Positions 24,901-33,223 are shown, counted from the first letter of the stretch. The stretch: DNA of 64,000 nucleotides from Zerene cesonia (GCF_012273895.1 NC_052116.1:7998001-8062000), one strand, 5' to 3'. A program made the numbers and translations. Notes: generated by a model not told the origin, from the letters alone.

Positions 24901-27900
24901 TACATCTTAAGTTTGTGAATTTGAGAGTTTGTGACGTTGTAGGGCTTAATTTCTGGCACTACTGAACCAATTTTTAATTATCTTTTACCTACGTTATTTG
25001 TGTCATGGATATTTTAATTTTGTATTTACTGCGGAATAACGCGGGCGGAGCGGGGTTGAGCGGCTAGTTATATTATAAAACAGTGATCAAAATATTAGAT
25101 TAATAACAGAAGAAAAAAAATATAGAAACACTGGTTTTAATACTTTTCAATAATTATTTATTTGCGATAGTATAAAACATAGTCGCTTTCCGCCGTCTGT
25201 GTCTTATGCATAGATCATTAAAATCTTTAATTACGCAACAGTTTTTACGGCTTTTTTTGTAATAGATAGAGTGACCCAAGAGGAAGATTTGTATGTATAA
25301 TATCATCCATTAAACTTCTCTCCGATCTTAACGATACGAAGCAGCGGCTAAAAGCTAGCTAGCAATAATTCTTAATTGTTTTGTGTAATCCTTCTACATA
25401 TAGGGCAATGGGGTGTGCCCACGGTAAGTGTGGCCGGAGTCCTGGGGATGCTGGCCGGTGTGCTGGCTTGTACTGTGGAGTCTATTAGCTACTATCCCAC
25501 TACCGCTAGGATGTGTGGTGAGTTACTTTTTAAAACGCTTTCTAGCTTCCCCTTTATGTTTGGAATTAAAGACGAGCAAAGTCTGAACGCCTCTAGTGTT
25601 ACATGTGTTTATCATCATTGTCATAATAATCATCATCATCCCATATATGTTCTCACTGCAGGGACACAGGCCTCCTATGAGAGTTCAGGTCATTATCCAC
25701 CGCGCTGGCCAAGTGCGGGTTGGAATGTCACATGTCGTTGAATTTTTTTTTAATTTTGACGCGTTTTAACTGGTAGATAGCTAATATAATAAGTAATATT
25801 CCCATAGGAACATTGAGAATTTAAAGGCAAAACTCATTTACGCGAGAGAAACCGCGAAAGGCAGTTAGTGGCTAATATAGCAATTCATTAGCATCTATTG
25901 AATGCTTTTAATATGTCTATATGGGGTCACAGCGCAACTAATTGCAATAGTTTTTCAATTAATGTATTGCTGACAGTAACTAGGTATTTACTGATCTATG
26001 GTATTACTCTGATAATGCGAAATTGTTTCATGTGTAAACATGCATTAATTTATTTGTTATCTAAGTATATGATCCGCAATTTTTATTCAGCTGTGTTTAT
26101 TGCAAAGAACGGTAATAACAACCTTCAATCCTACGTATCTTAAAATTTTGTTAAGCCCAGTAAACAAAAACACGCCATTTGCTAAATTGAATTCTGTGTC
26201 CTTCACAAAAGAATTCATTTTAAATCCATTTCATTGTTAATAAACAACAATAACGAAAGCAGCTCTTTAAAATTTTCCCTTGTGAATATTTTTCTTAGAA
26301 GTCACGTAATTAAATAGATCTAAAGTGAGCCAATTACAGGGCAGGAGTAAAGAAAAACTAATTAAGCGACGCCCTGTCATTTGCAGGGAAAAGCAAGTTT
26401 AGAGTCAAGCGCGAGGGGATGAGGTGGACCTCTTGACTCGTGATTTGTGCACATTCAATGATATATCTAGCTAACTTGGGCATTTTTATGAAATTAATGT
26501 GATCGAATAATTTCTTTTATAAAAGAGTACATGTAGGGGAAAAGGATTAAATTGTATATTTATAGAAATTAAAGACTTTTTATCGGATTTTAAACGCGAT
26601 TTATTCATTATATTATTAACCCGACGTTTCCCTATACTAAGTTGTATATTTCTATGTCAGCTTAGGATTAGTGTAAAAAAACTGTAGGATTAACATTCGT
26701 TGGTTCATAAAAAGACGAATAAAAACTAAAATAAAAAGAAAGGCTTTCTTACATTTTATAAATTAATTATTTTAAGTCGGATAAGGTTTAAGCTTCTCAC
26801 AACACCTTCCAAACTTTCCATTACTTATGCTTAATTAAAGTCGCCTCAAATACTTGTTTATGCAACTAGTCTTCTTATATTTGAATTCAAATCTAAACTT
26901 GAATTTGAATTTGAATTTGAATTTGAATTTGAATATGAATTTGAATTTGAATCCGAATTTGAATTTGAATTTGAATTCTGCCAGCGGCTCCCCCGCCTCC
27001 ACTGCATGCGATCAACCGCGGTCTCGGCACGGAGGGGCTCGGCACCGTGCTCGCGGGGCTCTGGGGCTCCGGCAACGGGACCAACACGTTTGGGGAGAAC
27101 GTGGGCGCCATTGGGGTTACTAAGGTACACACGTGGTAGACTTAAACTAAAACATTATTTAATCCAAACAGACTTTTAATACTAATAGTATAAACATTTA
27201 TCCAAGTAGACATCTTTTATTTTAATAATATAAAACAGAAGAATTTGATTGAAAGCGCCAATCTAAGGAATTACTGGCGGATTGCATGGTATCGTAACGG
27301 AGCGCTTTATGAGTTAAGTGACTACTGTTTACCTTGGTGAAACATCTCATTCCAATAGGGCGAAGCTGCGAGCGGAAAGCTAGTACATTATAACAACAGA
27401 TTTTTGGGGTGTATGGTAATAGCTATTTATCCTGGTCTTTAGATTAATTATTCATTGCTTTTAAATCTATGTTGTATGTTAGAAACAAAAATGGAGTTTG
27501 AGTTGAATATTAGTTTGATCGTAATAAGAATGTACTGTAATTCTACACAACTGCCTAATTGATGTAGTCAGTTGATAACAAATTGCAGCCAGTCACAAAG
27601 ACTATTAAAAAGTGAGGGTAGTTTGACCGAAAGTTGAATAATCAACGTTTGCCAAGGCACACTCCGTATGAATGCGCGCCGTTTCAAAACAAGGCGAAAT
27701 ATTATAGGATTCGAGATGAACGTATATATCGTTTTGGAAAAAGTGACAAACTCTAATTTTTGAAAGAATAGAAAAAATTTGATCACGAGGCGGGACTCGA
27801 ACCCGCTTTTTTTGCCAAACCGTAGCAACGCCTTTCTATTCTTTCAAAAATTTTTCATTTATAAGGCATTTCGGTGCTATAAAACTAATAATTAAATTTG

Positions 27901-30900
27901 ACAATAACGCATCTAAAAATGTAAAACCAGAAGTTGCATCTAACATAACAAATTCATTTATTAAATTAGCACGATATCCGGTATAACAAATCTATACAAG
28001 AGTGAGCGATGTATATCTTTTGAGTTTTAATCTGATATTTTAAGTTTATTTCTTATAGAGCTTGAGTTTGCTTTGACCTAATTTCCTGTACAGGTAGGGT
28101 CACGTCGGGTGGTCCAATGGGCCGCGGGTCTGATGATAATCCAGGGGGTGATCGGGAAACTTGGTGCGGTGTTCATCATCATCCCGCAGCCGATCGTTGG
28201 TGGACTCTTCTGTGTTATGTTCGGGATGATTTCAGCTTTTGGTGAGATGATGGTTTTAATGCTTATGAGTTTAACCGACTTCTAAAAAAGTTGGAGGTTA
28301 TTAATTGGATTGTATCCTTTTGTGAGTTTGTTACCTTATAACTTTTTACTGGGTGAACCGATTTTTGGGAATCTTTTTTTAATTTGAAAGCTCGTCCCTG
28401 CCATGGGGTCCCGTTTAAATTTGGACCAGTTCGGACAATTGGAAGGCGGTTTCGTTCCATGATAAAATAATGATTGTAAAAAGGGACATATAAAGCAACT
28501 TTGTTTTATACTATGTATGTCTATCGAAATTTCATTGGACCAATCGTGAGAGCATTATTTTGAATGTATTGTTTAGAATTATATAGAATTGGTGCTACAC
28601 CTCCATGAACTATTTCAATTGATTTTCTGAAGCATTTTTATGTATTGTTACTATTTGTGTGTTTGTGTGTGTTAAAATAAATTGTTCTTACTTTCTTTCA
28701 TTTCTGTAATTTTACTTGAATTTTCTACCATTCATAACCAAGAAAAAAGGTGTACCACAATTATCCGTAAACACCAAGAAAATGCCTCAAATACAACCAA
28801 CCATCGGATCCATACAAAACCCATACTCCAGGTCTCTCCGCCCTCCAGTACGTGAACCTGAACAGTTCCCGGAACCTATACATCATCGGCTTCAGCCTGT
28901 TCTTCCCGTTGGTGCTGACCCGGTGGATGTCCACCCATCACGTCATCGATACCGGCCTGGAGCCGCTGGATGCTGTGCTGCAAGTGCTGCTGTCCACATC
29001 CATTCTGGTGGGCGGCGTGGTTGGATGCGTCCTGGATAATCTGATTCCTGGTGAGATTATTAGAAGGATTTTAGACTAAACTTGCGGAGGTATTTGCATA
29101 GTTTTAACACTACAATAAACTATAGAAAACAATCAAGAATACAAAAATCAAAATTTCAACCGACTTCGAAAAGGAAGGACGTTATCAAATCGACTGTATT
29201 TTTGGGCTTGTTCCTTCAGATATTTCGACTGGATGCGCCGATTTCGATGATTCTTTTTTTTTATTGGAACGATCGTACCTCCCGTGTAGTCTCATTTAAA
29301 ATGGATCTAGTTCAGGCGATTAAAAGGCTAAAATTTAAAGCTTTTCGTTAAAAATAATTATCAATTTTAATTATATTACATTAAGAAGGCTAAAAGCATT
29401 CTTAATACCGAAATTCCCCAGCCCATTCAACCGTATAAACATATAGCATTCAGTATTAATGAATTTTTATCAAACTTATAGTATTATAAATGTGAAAGTT
29501 TGTTTGATCGTCAATCACGCTGAAACTACTCAACGGATTTATATGAAACTTGATATGCATACAGGGTATGATCTGACTTACCTACCTGACTTTTTATCCC
29601 GATTGAATGCTCCCTTGGGATAAAACAGGAATCTTGACATCTGGGCCGAGCCGGGAAGACCATCTAGCTGGTCCATCAGTCCAAAAAAGCAGTACAGTAT
29701 CTCACACACAAAAACAATATCAATACCTACACGTACTTACTCACACACAGACATACTTGTCGTGCATATTTGATGACACACGGATCGATCCCGCCATTCG
29801 CCCTTTGCTCTTTCGCAACTCTCGTTCACATTTACTCTCATCATTATTTATTTCGCCGAAGTTCCGCCCACTTCAAAATTGCCAGAATGAAATGTCCCGA
29901 TTTTAAAAGCAATTACGTTGTGAACTCCTTTGTTGTGTTATTTAGTTTGGATTTGGGAAAGACATACATTTGTTTGTACGAGTGAGATTTGTTTTTATAG
30001 AGATTTTATATGTTTATTTGTGTGTGTTTAATATACATTGTATATTCAATTCGATAAATACTTTTACAAATATTCTACTTCCTACTATCCTACTAATATT
30101 ATAAATGCGAAAGTTTGTAAGGATGTGTGTGTGTTTGTTGCTCTTTCACGCAAAAACTAATAAACCGCTTGCAATGAAATTTGGTACGTAGACAGCTGGA
30201 CAACTGGAATAACATATAGGCAACTTTTTATCCCGATATTCCTACGGGATACGGACTTACGCGGGTAAAACCTCGGGGCGCAGCTAGTTAATTATACTAG
30301 CTTCCAACAAGCAACCCTCTCAAGATACAAAAGTTATATGATAAAATCGTCTTGTGGCCACGTCAAAGTAAGACAAACGGGTAGAGAAAAGACATAAACT
30401 AATAAACAAACACACTTAAAATATTGTTTTTTTTTTTAATTTTATTTATCAAGTCAGTTAGAGAGATCATTACGAAATTTAGCACACGGGACACAGGTAA
30501 TATTCAATTTCATAATAATCTTTTAGCATTTTTGATGTTACTATGTCTTGCTGTTTTTTTTTATATAGTTTACTACTCGGTCGGATATTGGACTTAATTT
30601 ATGGGACTATTTATTATGGCACCATTCAATGGAAATATATGAATTCGGAATTCATATTAATAGAGATTGAATTATGAATACCAACACAAATTCAAATTCA
30701 AATAATATATAACTAATAGTATCACGCTGAAGAGTTTGTTCGTTTGTTTGTTTGAGCGCACTAATCTTAAGAACTACTGGTCCGATTTGAAAAATTCTTG
30801 CAGTGTTAGATAGCCCATTTATTGAGGAAGGCTATAGGCTATATATGTACCACGGGTGAAGACGGGGCGGACCGCTAGTATATTATATAATGAAATAAAT

Positions 30901-31841
30901 TCACTCTTTAATTAGTTGTCTTAAACTAGTTTTAGATTGGAACACTCCTAGTAAGTAAGAAATGCTTTTTAGAAGAGGTTCCGATGTTTCATTTTTCCAT
31001 CTGTCGTTCCATATCTATTAATGTAGCCATTCTACATGTATTTTTATCCATATTACTATGTAAAGTGTAAACTTTAGTTACGTATGTTTTGTTTGTCAAC
31101 CCGTCAGGCACTCGGGAAGAGCGCGGCCTGGACAAGTGGGCGCAGGAAATGTGCCTGGAGGCGGGCGGCGCTGGTGCGGGGGACACTTACGACTTTCCCA
31201 TTGGCATGAGTTTTATACGAAGGTATTTTATGTATTACTAGCTGCATAACCCGGCTTCGCCCGCAGTCGTCTTGTTATTTATCGTTGTTGCATTATAAAT
31301 AGTATAAACAAATCTTCTAAGTAGGATGAGTCTGCACATGGTGTGCAGATTTGATTAAAATCGGTTGAGCAGTTTAGTCCATCGCGGACAAGTAACGTGA
31401 CAAGTAATTTATATTTTATATATATATGAAGATAGAAAACAGCTTTATTTCTTGATAAAATTTGGAGAGACGTAAGGTCTGTTGCAGACCTTACGCCTCT
31501 ACAAATGGATTGCCGATTTTAGATTGGGAAGGGATAAAAAAGATGAAAGGAATAAAGGAAAGGACTGGGAAGGGTAAGGAAGAGGATAGAGGCCTCCGGC
31601 TCCCTCATTCACCGTACGAAAAACAATAGCATGCTATTATTTCACGCCGGTTTTCTGCGGGTGTGTGGTATTTCCCCGGTACGAGCTAGCCCAATTCGTG
31701 CCGAAGCGTGCTCGACACGAGGCGCTTAGCCATAAAGATATTACATATTTCAGGTGGAATTGGACAACATACTTACCATTTATGCCAACATATGAAGCTG
31801 GTAAATTCACCGCGTTGTTCAAAAGGAAAAAGGAAAGCTGA
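9455..31841 (+). CDS. SLC23-family nucleobase/ascorbate transporter, 13 coding exons
   Basis: Exons 9455-9502, 11907-12011, 13208-13328, 15028-15261, 16017-16152, 22484-22604, 23394-23535, 25404-25517, 26985-27124, 28094-28241, 28832-29050, 31108-31222 and 31754-31841 all have GT...AG borders and join in frame: 1731 bases, 576 aa. The product is a multi-spanning membrane protein of the NAT/SLC23 (SVCT) family, whose members move ascorbate, urate, purines or uracil, mostly with Na+ or H+. Visible signatures are DIPPWYLCIFMALQHYLTM at the start of TM1, QGGT at residues 109-112, PLTIAPT at 184-190, PWFRVPYPGQWG, VES at 327-329 with the TM8 glutamate E328, APPPPLHAINRG, the NAT signature ENVGAIGVTK at 378-387, GLS.LQYV.LNSSRN, and LDNLIPGTREERGL. 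Length is close to vertebrate SVCT1 (about 600). The GDY after VES in human SVCT1/2 is SYY here, so ascorbate transport should not be assumed. The substrate is unknown. Confidence 0.95.
9922..10059 (-). mobile_element. Diverged Helitron-like copy
   Basis: In SLC23 intron 1: gttctcgtgggatttccggg, caaatcggttcagtgattta, tttcacattaataatattag. The CTAG end is lost. Confidence 0.5.
10491..10674 (+). mobile_element. Helitron-like copy, diverged
   Basis: Starts TCCTACTAATATTATAAACG, contains tttgttactctttcaagcg and tgtgtgaaatttggtacaaa, ends gttaatagctag. Confidence 0.6.
11331..11480 (+). mobile_element. Helitron-like copy (B type)
   Basis: Starts atataaaaatctcctgtcac, contains ctcctccgaaaggactggac, ends tttgccgggtcagctag|T. 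Confidence 0.65.
11907..12011 (+). CDS. SLC23 exon 2
   Basis: Acceptor ttacag, donor GTAAGT, phase 0 at both ends. It encodes residues 17-51, including VTYGIDDIPPWYLCIFMALQ, the family's typical lead into TM1. Confidence 0.93.
12165..12340. repeat. ATTT repeat and LINE-like tail
   Basis: (ATTT)n at about 12167-12189 leads to tacactttaatgtacaatac, like the aaataaataaataaaatctt block near 823 in reverse. Probably a non-LTR element 3' end. Confidence 0.4.
12775..12984 (-). mobile_element. Helitron-like element (A type)
   Basis: In SLC23 intron 2. Begins CTAGCTGCGCCCCGCGGTTT after A and ends with tataatattatagttggata then gtagga. All A-type blocks are present, including cgtatcccgtaggaatatcg. 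Confidence 0.75.
13208..13328 (+). CDS. SLC23 exon 3
   Basis: Acceptor ttttcag, donor GTAATA, ends in phase 1. It starts HYLTMIGAIVAIPFILCPAL (rest of TM1) and ends with ISTMIFVTG in TM2. Confidence 0.93.
13690..13835 (-). repeat. Decayed interspersed repeat (ACTGGGTGAA type)
   Basis: In SLC23 intron 3: ggaccacacgtgagtcatat, cgaaatcggttcacctagtc, ctgaggtaacagtgaca and a T/C end leading to gcagtcggtt. Confidence 0.45.
15028..15261 (+). CDS. SLC23 exon 4
   Basis: Acceptor attcag, donor GTAATT. Residues 92-170 include LITWLQATFGCRLPIVQGGT, the substrate-site QGGT of TM3, SFLVPTLAILGLPAWKCP, and the extracellular EERREVW loop. Confidence 0.95.
15470..15640 (+). pseudogene. Decayed partial copy of SLC23 exon 5
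   Basis: Bases 15592-15628 (taatgccgctaacaatagcg and following) match exon 5 around gtgacgccgctgacgatagcg, and in the right frame read PLTIAP, the SLC23 signature of exon 5. As in the real exon, a GT-rich tract lies immediately upstream (15470-15561). The copy lacks most of the exon, has no clean acceptor in the right place and carries no matching donor, so I read it as a dead duplicate. Confidence 0.65.
15709..15901 (+). mobile_element. SINE/LINE-tail repeat with poly(A)
   Basis: It holds the common lepidopteran block: gccggaggcc, cccagtccattccttctttc, gcgggcagcgcattc, gaatgttcatgggcggtggt, accatcaggcgaacc, gttgcccgctatgacat and a terminal A-run. It lies between the decayed exon 5 copy and real exon 5. 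Closely similar to the copy at 22945-23351. Confidence 0.75.
15929..15992. repeat. (TG)n microsatellite
   Basis: About 30 TG units with one GAG interruption near the start, ending 24 bases before the acceptor of exon 5. The 24 bases before and after the tract are near-duplicates (ttctgacagggtttcggact and ttctgacacggtttgcgact). Confidence 0.95.
16017..16152 (+). CDS. SLC23 exon 5
   Basis: Acceptor gactag ends at 16016, donor GTGAGT. It is far more GC-rich than its surroundings. It encodes YFGLIGSLLQYVTPLTIAPT (family signature at 184-190) and an Ala-rich run before SQQWGIAAG. The acceptor has a weak pyrimidine tract. Confidence 0.93.
16168..16245 (-). mobile_element. Helitron-like fragment (E type)
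   Basis: Reversed 5' end: ctgagattagtgcg, caaacaaacaaacaaactct, tcagctttataatattagtg. It matches the plus-strand copies at 30722 and 43659 (gctgaagagtttgtt...gcactaatct). Confidence 0.55.
16840..16985 (-). mobile_element. Decayed Helitron-like copy (B type)
   Basis: It starts gccgacccgtcaaacgttgt and includes tctcagacctaccggat and atcggtttagccgttc, the reverse of the B type at 23700 and the partner of 33374. Confidence 0.5.
17589..17776 (+). mobile_element. Helitron-like copy (C type)
   Basis: It starts ttcttatatataaaaatcaa, has ctcgagaacggctaaacgga in the middle, and ends ggttcgcggggacagctag followed by T, the usual CTAG|T end. Confidence 0.6.
18298..19297. other. Assembly gap (exactly 1000 N)
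   Basis: A run of 1000 N inside intron 5 of the SLC23 gene. The round size suggests a placeholder, so the true distance is unknown. Exons 5 and 6 join in frame across it and the product aligns with the family without a missing piece, so no coding exon appears lost. Confidence 0.98.
19298..19435 (+). mobile_element. Helitron-like copy (A type), cut by the gap
   Basis: It begins at the gap edge with tcacgcaaaaactactgaac and ends cgcgggtgaaaccgcggggc then gcagctaa. The end CTAA also fits the Helitron CTRR rule. The 5' part lies in the gap. Confidence 0.75.
20905..21000. promoter_or_regulatory. GC-rich intronic patch with an X-box-like palindrome
   Basis: The 14-bp palindrome gttgctatagcaac at 20919-20932 fits the RFX-factor X-box pattern (two GTTGCY/RGCAAC half-sites with a 2-base spacer). 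It sits in a CpG-containing patch in intron 5, which could be an enhancer. No other evidence. Confidence 0.25.
21041..21230 (-). mobile_element. Helitron-like copy (D type)
   Basis: It begins ctagctgttcgccccggctt (reverse of the CAGCTAG 3' end) and contains actaaacggattagaatgaa further on; the far end is unclear. Confidence 0.55.
21766..21960 (+). repeat. Lepidopteran interspersed repeat (ACTGGGTGAA type)
   Basis: Blocks atcgacttccaaaaa, ggaggttatca, ttgttacctcataacctttt, actgggtgaaactgattttt and tttgaaagctggtgccgc recur at 28270 and, decayed, at 29157 and 41390. No coding content. Confidence 0.6.
22484..22604 (+). CDS. SLC23 exon 6
   Basis: Acceptor tttccag, donor GTACGT, ends in phase 0. 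Residues 216-255: FILLTIFSQCMGEVKIPAVA and FTIIWFPLFKLFP, the loop and helix before exon 7. Confidence 0.93.
22945..23351 (+). mobile_element. SINE-like element with poly(A) tail, long copy
   Basis: It starts with a gaatgttcatgggcggtggt-like block, then cgcacgcttcggcacgaatt, gtaccacacccccacagaaa, ggcgtgaaatagtggcatg, the gccggaggcccg block, a second ttcatgggcggtggt block and a poly(A) end at about 23351. The repeated block means one copy nested beside another. Its A-tail ends 42 bases before exon 7. Confidence 0.75.
23394..23535 (+). CDS. SLC23 exon 7
   Basis: Acceptor acatcag, donor GTAAGA, ends in phase 1. Residues 256-302: LLTIVIMWAICGILTVAGAL, then the loop with PWFRVPYP, highly conserved in SVCT proteins. 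Confidence 0.95.
23700..23861 (+). mobile_element. Helitron-like copy (B type)
   Basis: Starts tcttatatataaaattcccg, includes ctccttcgaaacggctgtac, and ends tcggggtctgctag. The next element begins only a few bases later. Confidence 0.6.
23868..24022 (+). mobile_element. Helitron-like copy, adjacent to the previous one
   Basis: Contains gcgatggactcctaaactac, tgaaccgatatcaatcaaat and ends ggggcgtgcagctag followed by T. Head-to-tail with the B-type copy before it. Confidence 0.55.
24443..24530 (-). mobile_element. Helitron-like 3' fragment (E type)
   Basis: Begins ctagcggtccgctccggctt and includes aaatgggctatct, the reverse of the ends at 30878 and 43801. Confidence 0.55.
24880..25067 (+). mobile_element. 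Helitron-like copy, diverged
   Basis: Contains ggcactactgaaccaatttt and ends cgcgggcggagcggggttga then gcggctag|T. Confidence 0.5.
25165..25358 (+). mobile_element. Helitron-like copy (F type)
   Basis: Contains acatagtcgctttccgccg, taatagatagagtgaccca, agaggaagatttgtatgtat and ends aaaagctag|c. The same blocks occur at 52560-52735. Confidence 0.55.
25404..25517 (+). CDS. SLC23 exon 8
   Basis: Acceptor acatatag, donor GTGAGT. Residues 303-341: QWGVPTVSVAGVLGMLAGVL, then VESISYYPTTARMC. E328 corresponds to the conserved TM8 glutamate of the family's substrate site; the GDY usual in vertebrate SVCT1/2 after VE.. is replaced by SYY. Confidence 0.95.
25613..25735 (-). mobile_element. LINE/SINE 3' end with (GAT)n tail
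   Basis: Reads catcatcatcccatatatg, tgcagggacacaggcctcct, atgagagttcaggtcattat on the plus strand, the reverse of a tail ending in a GAT microsatellite. Matching copies are at 34424 and 45575. Confidence 0.65.
26893..26978. repeat. (TTGAAT)n microsatellite at a splice acceptor
   Basis: About 14 hexamer units with a few changes (one tatgaa, one ccgaat), ending only 6 bases upstream of exon 9 and replacing most of a normal pyrimidine tract. Confidence 0.95.
26985..27124 (+). CDS. SLC23 exon 9 (NAT signature)
   Basis: Acceptor tgccag ends at 26984, donor GTACAC, ends in phase 0. Residues 342-387: APPPPLHAINRG, GTEGLGTVLAGLWGSGNGT and ENVGAIGVTK (378-387), the signature motif of the family. GC-rich. 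Confidence 0.95.
27345..27383 (+). mobile_element. Helitron-like 3' end fragment
   Basis: Only the end remains: agggcgaagctgcgagcgga then aagctag|T. Confidence 0.45.
27742..27895. mobile_element. tRNA-like SINE with inverted flanks
   Basis: The middle carries gcgggactcgaacccgc, the reverse of a tRNA B box (GGGTTCGAGTCCC). It is flanked by aatttttgaaagaatagaaa on the left and tttctattctttcaaaaatt on the right, a 20-bp inverted repeat. The right tail (ataaggcatttcggtgctat) matches the tail of the copy at 42101. The layout is tail, tRNA part and tail, with opposed tails. Confidence 0.6.
28094..28241 (+). CDS. SLC23 exon 10
   Basis: Acceptor gtacag, donor GTGAGA, ends in phase 1. Residues 388-436 start VGSRRVVQWAAGLMIIQGVI and include IPQPIVGGLFCVMFGMISAF. 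Confidence 0.95.
28268..28450 (+). repeat. Lepidopteran interspersed repeat (ACTGGGTGAA type)
   Basis: Starts taaccgacttctaaaaaagt, then ggaggttatt, gtttgttaccttataacttt, actgggtgaaccgatttttg. It lies just after exon 10 in the intron. Confidence 0.65.
28832..29050 (+). CDS. SLC23 exon 11
   Basis: Acceptor ctccag, donor GTGAGA. Residues 437-510: LSALQYVNLNSSRNLYIIGF (highly conserved), then LEPLDAVLQVLLSTSILVGG and LDNLIPG. Confidence 0.95.
29157..29340 (+). repeat. Decayed interspersed repeat (ACTGGGTGAA type)
   Basis: Begins caaccgacttcgaaaaggaa and keeps ccgatttcgatgattctttt and tcatttaaaatggatctag at the expected spacing. Confidence 0.5.
29468..29605 (+). mobile_element. Helitron-like copy, incomplete
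   Basis: Starts atagtattataaatgtgaaa, continues gctgaaactactcaacggat; the 3' end is lost near ccttgggat. Confidence 0.5.
30088..30287 (+). mobile_element. Helitron-like element (A type), full length 200 bp
   Basis: Starts TCCTACTAATATTATAAATG after an A, contains ctttcacgcaaaaacta, gtacgtagacagctggacaa and cgatattcctacgggatacg, and ends with gggcgcagctag followed by T. TC start, CTAG end, a near-3' GC hairpin and A|T insertion are the known features of non-autonomous Helitron-like (Lep1-like) elements of Lepidoptera. No coding capacity. Confidence 0.8.
30722..30878 (+). mobile_element. Helitron-like copy (E type)
   Basis: Starts cacgctgaagagtttgttcg, contains gaactactggtccgatttga and cccatttattgaggaaggct, ends gcggaccgctag|T. 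Similar to 43659-43801. Confidence 0.65.
31108..31222 (+). CDS. SLC23 exon 12
   Basis: Acceptor cgtcag, donor GTATTT, ends in phase 2. Residues 511-547: TREERGLDKWAQEM, a Gly/Ala linker, then YDFPIGMSFIR. The EERGL motif follows IPG as in vertebrate members. Confidence 0.93.
31238..31435 (-). mobile_element. Helitron-like copy
   Basis: Begins ctagctgcataacccggctt and ends near aagtaatttatattttat, after aaaatcggttgagcagttta. Confidence 0.6.
31468..31718 (-). mobile_element. SINE-like element, reversed
   Basis: Reads taaggtctgttgcagacctt, gaggcctccggctccctcat, tcacgccggttttctgcggg, gtacgagctagcccaattcg, tgccgaagcgtgctcgac. Same family as 35295-35636, and it ends about 35 bases before the acceptor of the last exon. 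Confidence 0.7.
31754..31841 (+). CDS. SLC23 exon 13 (terminal)
   Basis: Acceptor atttcag ends at 31753. Residues 549-576: WNWTTYLPFMPTYEAGKFTA and LFKRKKES, then TGA at 31839-31841. The basic end is a cytosolic tail. An AATAAA follows at about 31851. Confidence 0.9.
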
Positions 31842-31997
31842 AATATTGAATAATAAATGGCTGGAATTGATTTCCGAACGAGAAGGAAAGCAGAGATACA
31901 TGTTTCTCGGCGATATTTTATTAATTGTATATTGTATTAAATGATTATGTTTCGAATTGTGTTTTATTTTCGATTATAGACGTTTTTAGAGGGAAAA

Positions 31998-32229
31998 TCC
32001 CCACTAATATTATAAATGCGAAAGTAACTCTATCTGTCTGTCTGTTTGTTACGCTTTCACGCCAAACCCACTGAACCGATTTTGATGAAATTTGGATGAA
32101 GATAGAACTGACCTTGGGAAAGGACATAGGATACTTTTTATCGCGAAAAAAGAGTAGAAGGGTTGGCAAGAGGGGATGAAAGCGATATAACCGAATTCCA
32201 CAAGTGTGAAACCGCGGGCGGAAAGCTAG
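31998..32229 (+). mobile_element. Helitron-like copy (TCTGTCTGTCTG type)
   Basis: Starts TCCCCACTAATATTATAAAT, contains tctgtctgtctgtttgttac and tgaaccgattttgatgaaat, ends gaaaccgcgggcggaaagct then ag. Distinct from the A type but with the same termini. Confidence 0.65.
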
Positions 32230-33134
32230 TCGGTTATATTTTAGAATGATTGACCGTGTTGTATGTAAAATTAAACTACTTTCTTACAAACGAGTTTCTT
32301 GTCGGTTTTTCTCTGTTGAAAGTTATTTCCGAACCGGTAATAAATGTTCAAACTGTGTTATGACGGATCAAAAGTGCTTCTAGAAGAAATCTAATTGAAT
32401 AAATAAATGGTTGACTTTGATTTTAATACTGTTTCATTCATCATAAATTATTATAGACAAAAATTTTACTAATACATTATCCTGAGTGAAAATTTAGATA
32501 ACTGACTATCCGTGAGCAAAACAAAACAAATAAAAATCGAGCAATTTCCGCGATACGACAAGATAAACTAAACACAAATACGCAATTTAATGGATTTTTA
32601 GATAACTAAGACTAGTTTAGCTTTTCACAAAAACTGGATAGACATCTCAACCTTCTTAATACACATCGAAAAAAATTCACTTATTAGTTTCCCAGCTTTT
32701 TATCGAATACTAACGAGTAAACACGATTTATTGGACGCTGAACTTACGACCTTACACCTACGGAATATGGTTCATTATTTCATAACTTTTCCTCTGTATA
32801 ATCAGAAGTAAGGGGTCTTTCACAATAACCCAATAAAGTATTTTTATTGCGTTAAAGACAAGATCAAAACAAGCTCTAAAGATACCAACTGACTTAATGT
32901 CTGTTTGTCAGCGTTAACTAAAAAGCATAAATTGCAATCTCTTTGGTTCAGCCGTTTCATTAAAAAACTTTAATTTTGTTTTTAACCATGAGTGTTATTA
33001 ATTTTCAGTATAAATATTTACACAGATTTAGATTAAACGCGACGATTTCTCCTATATTGACATAAAATCTAAAATTAAATAAGGCACCATCTAAACATAT
33101 GTCTGAAAAACAGTTAATGTGTTATGATCCTTTC

Positions 33135-33223
33135 TCTTTTCTGTATTTTTAAGTTTTTGTTATGGACTAATGTTGTGAGAACTAAATAAAGATGATTTTT
33201 ATTATTATTATTATTATTATTAT
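33135..33223. repeat. LINE-type tail and (ATT)n microsatellite
   Basis: aactaaataaagatgattttt runs directly into eight ATT units (about 33199-33223), a typical 3' end of an insect non-LTR element. Confidence 0.5.

Noticed and set aside
26854..27132. Asn/Leu and Asn/Ser repeat frames on both strands
   Set aside because: They come from translating the (TTGAAT)n microsatellite and out-of-frame exon 9.
33199..33223. Possible CRISPR-like array or satellite
   Set aside because: It is a simple (ATT)n microsatellite; no spaced repeats of CRISPR type were seen anywhere.
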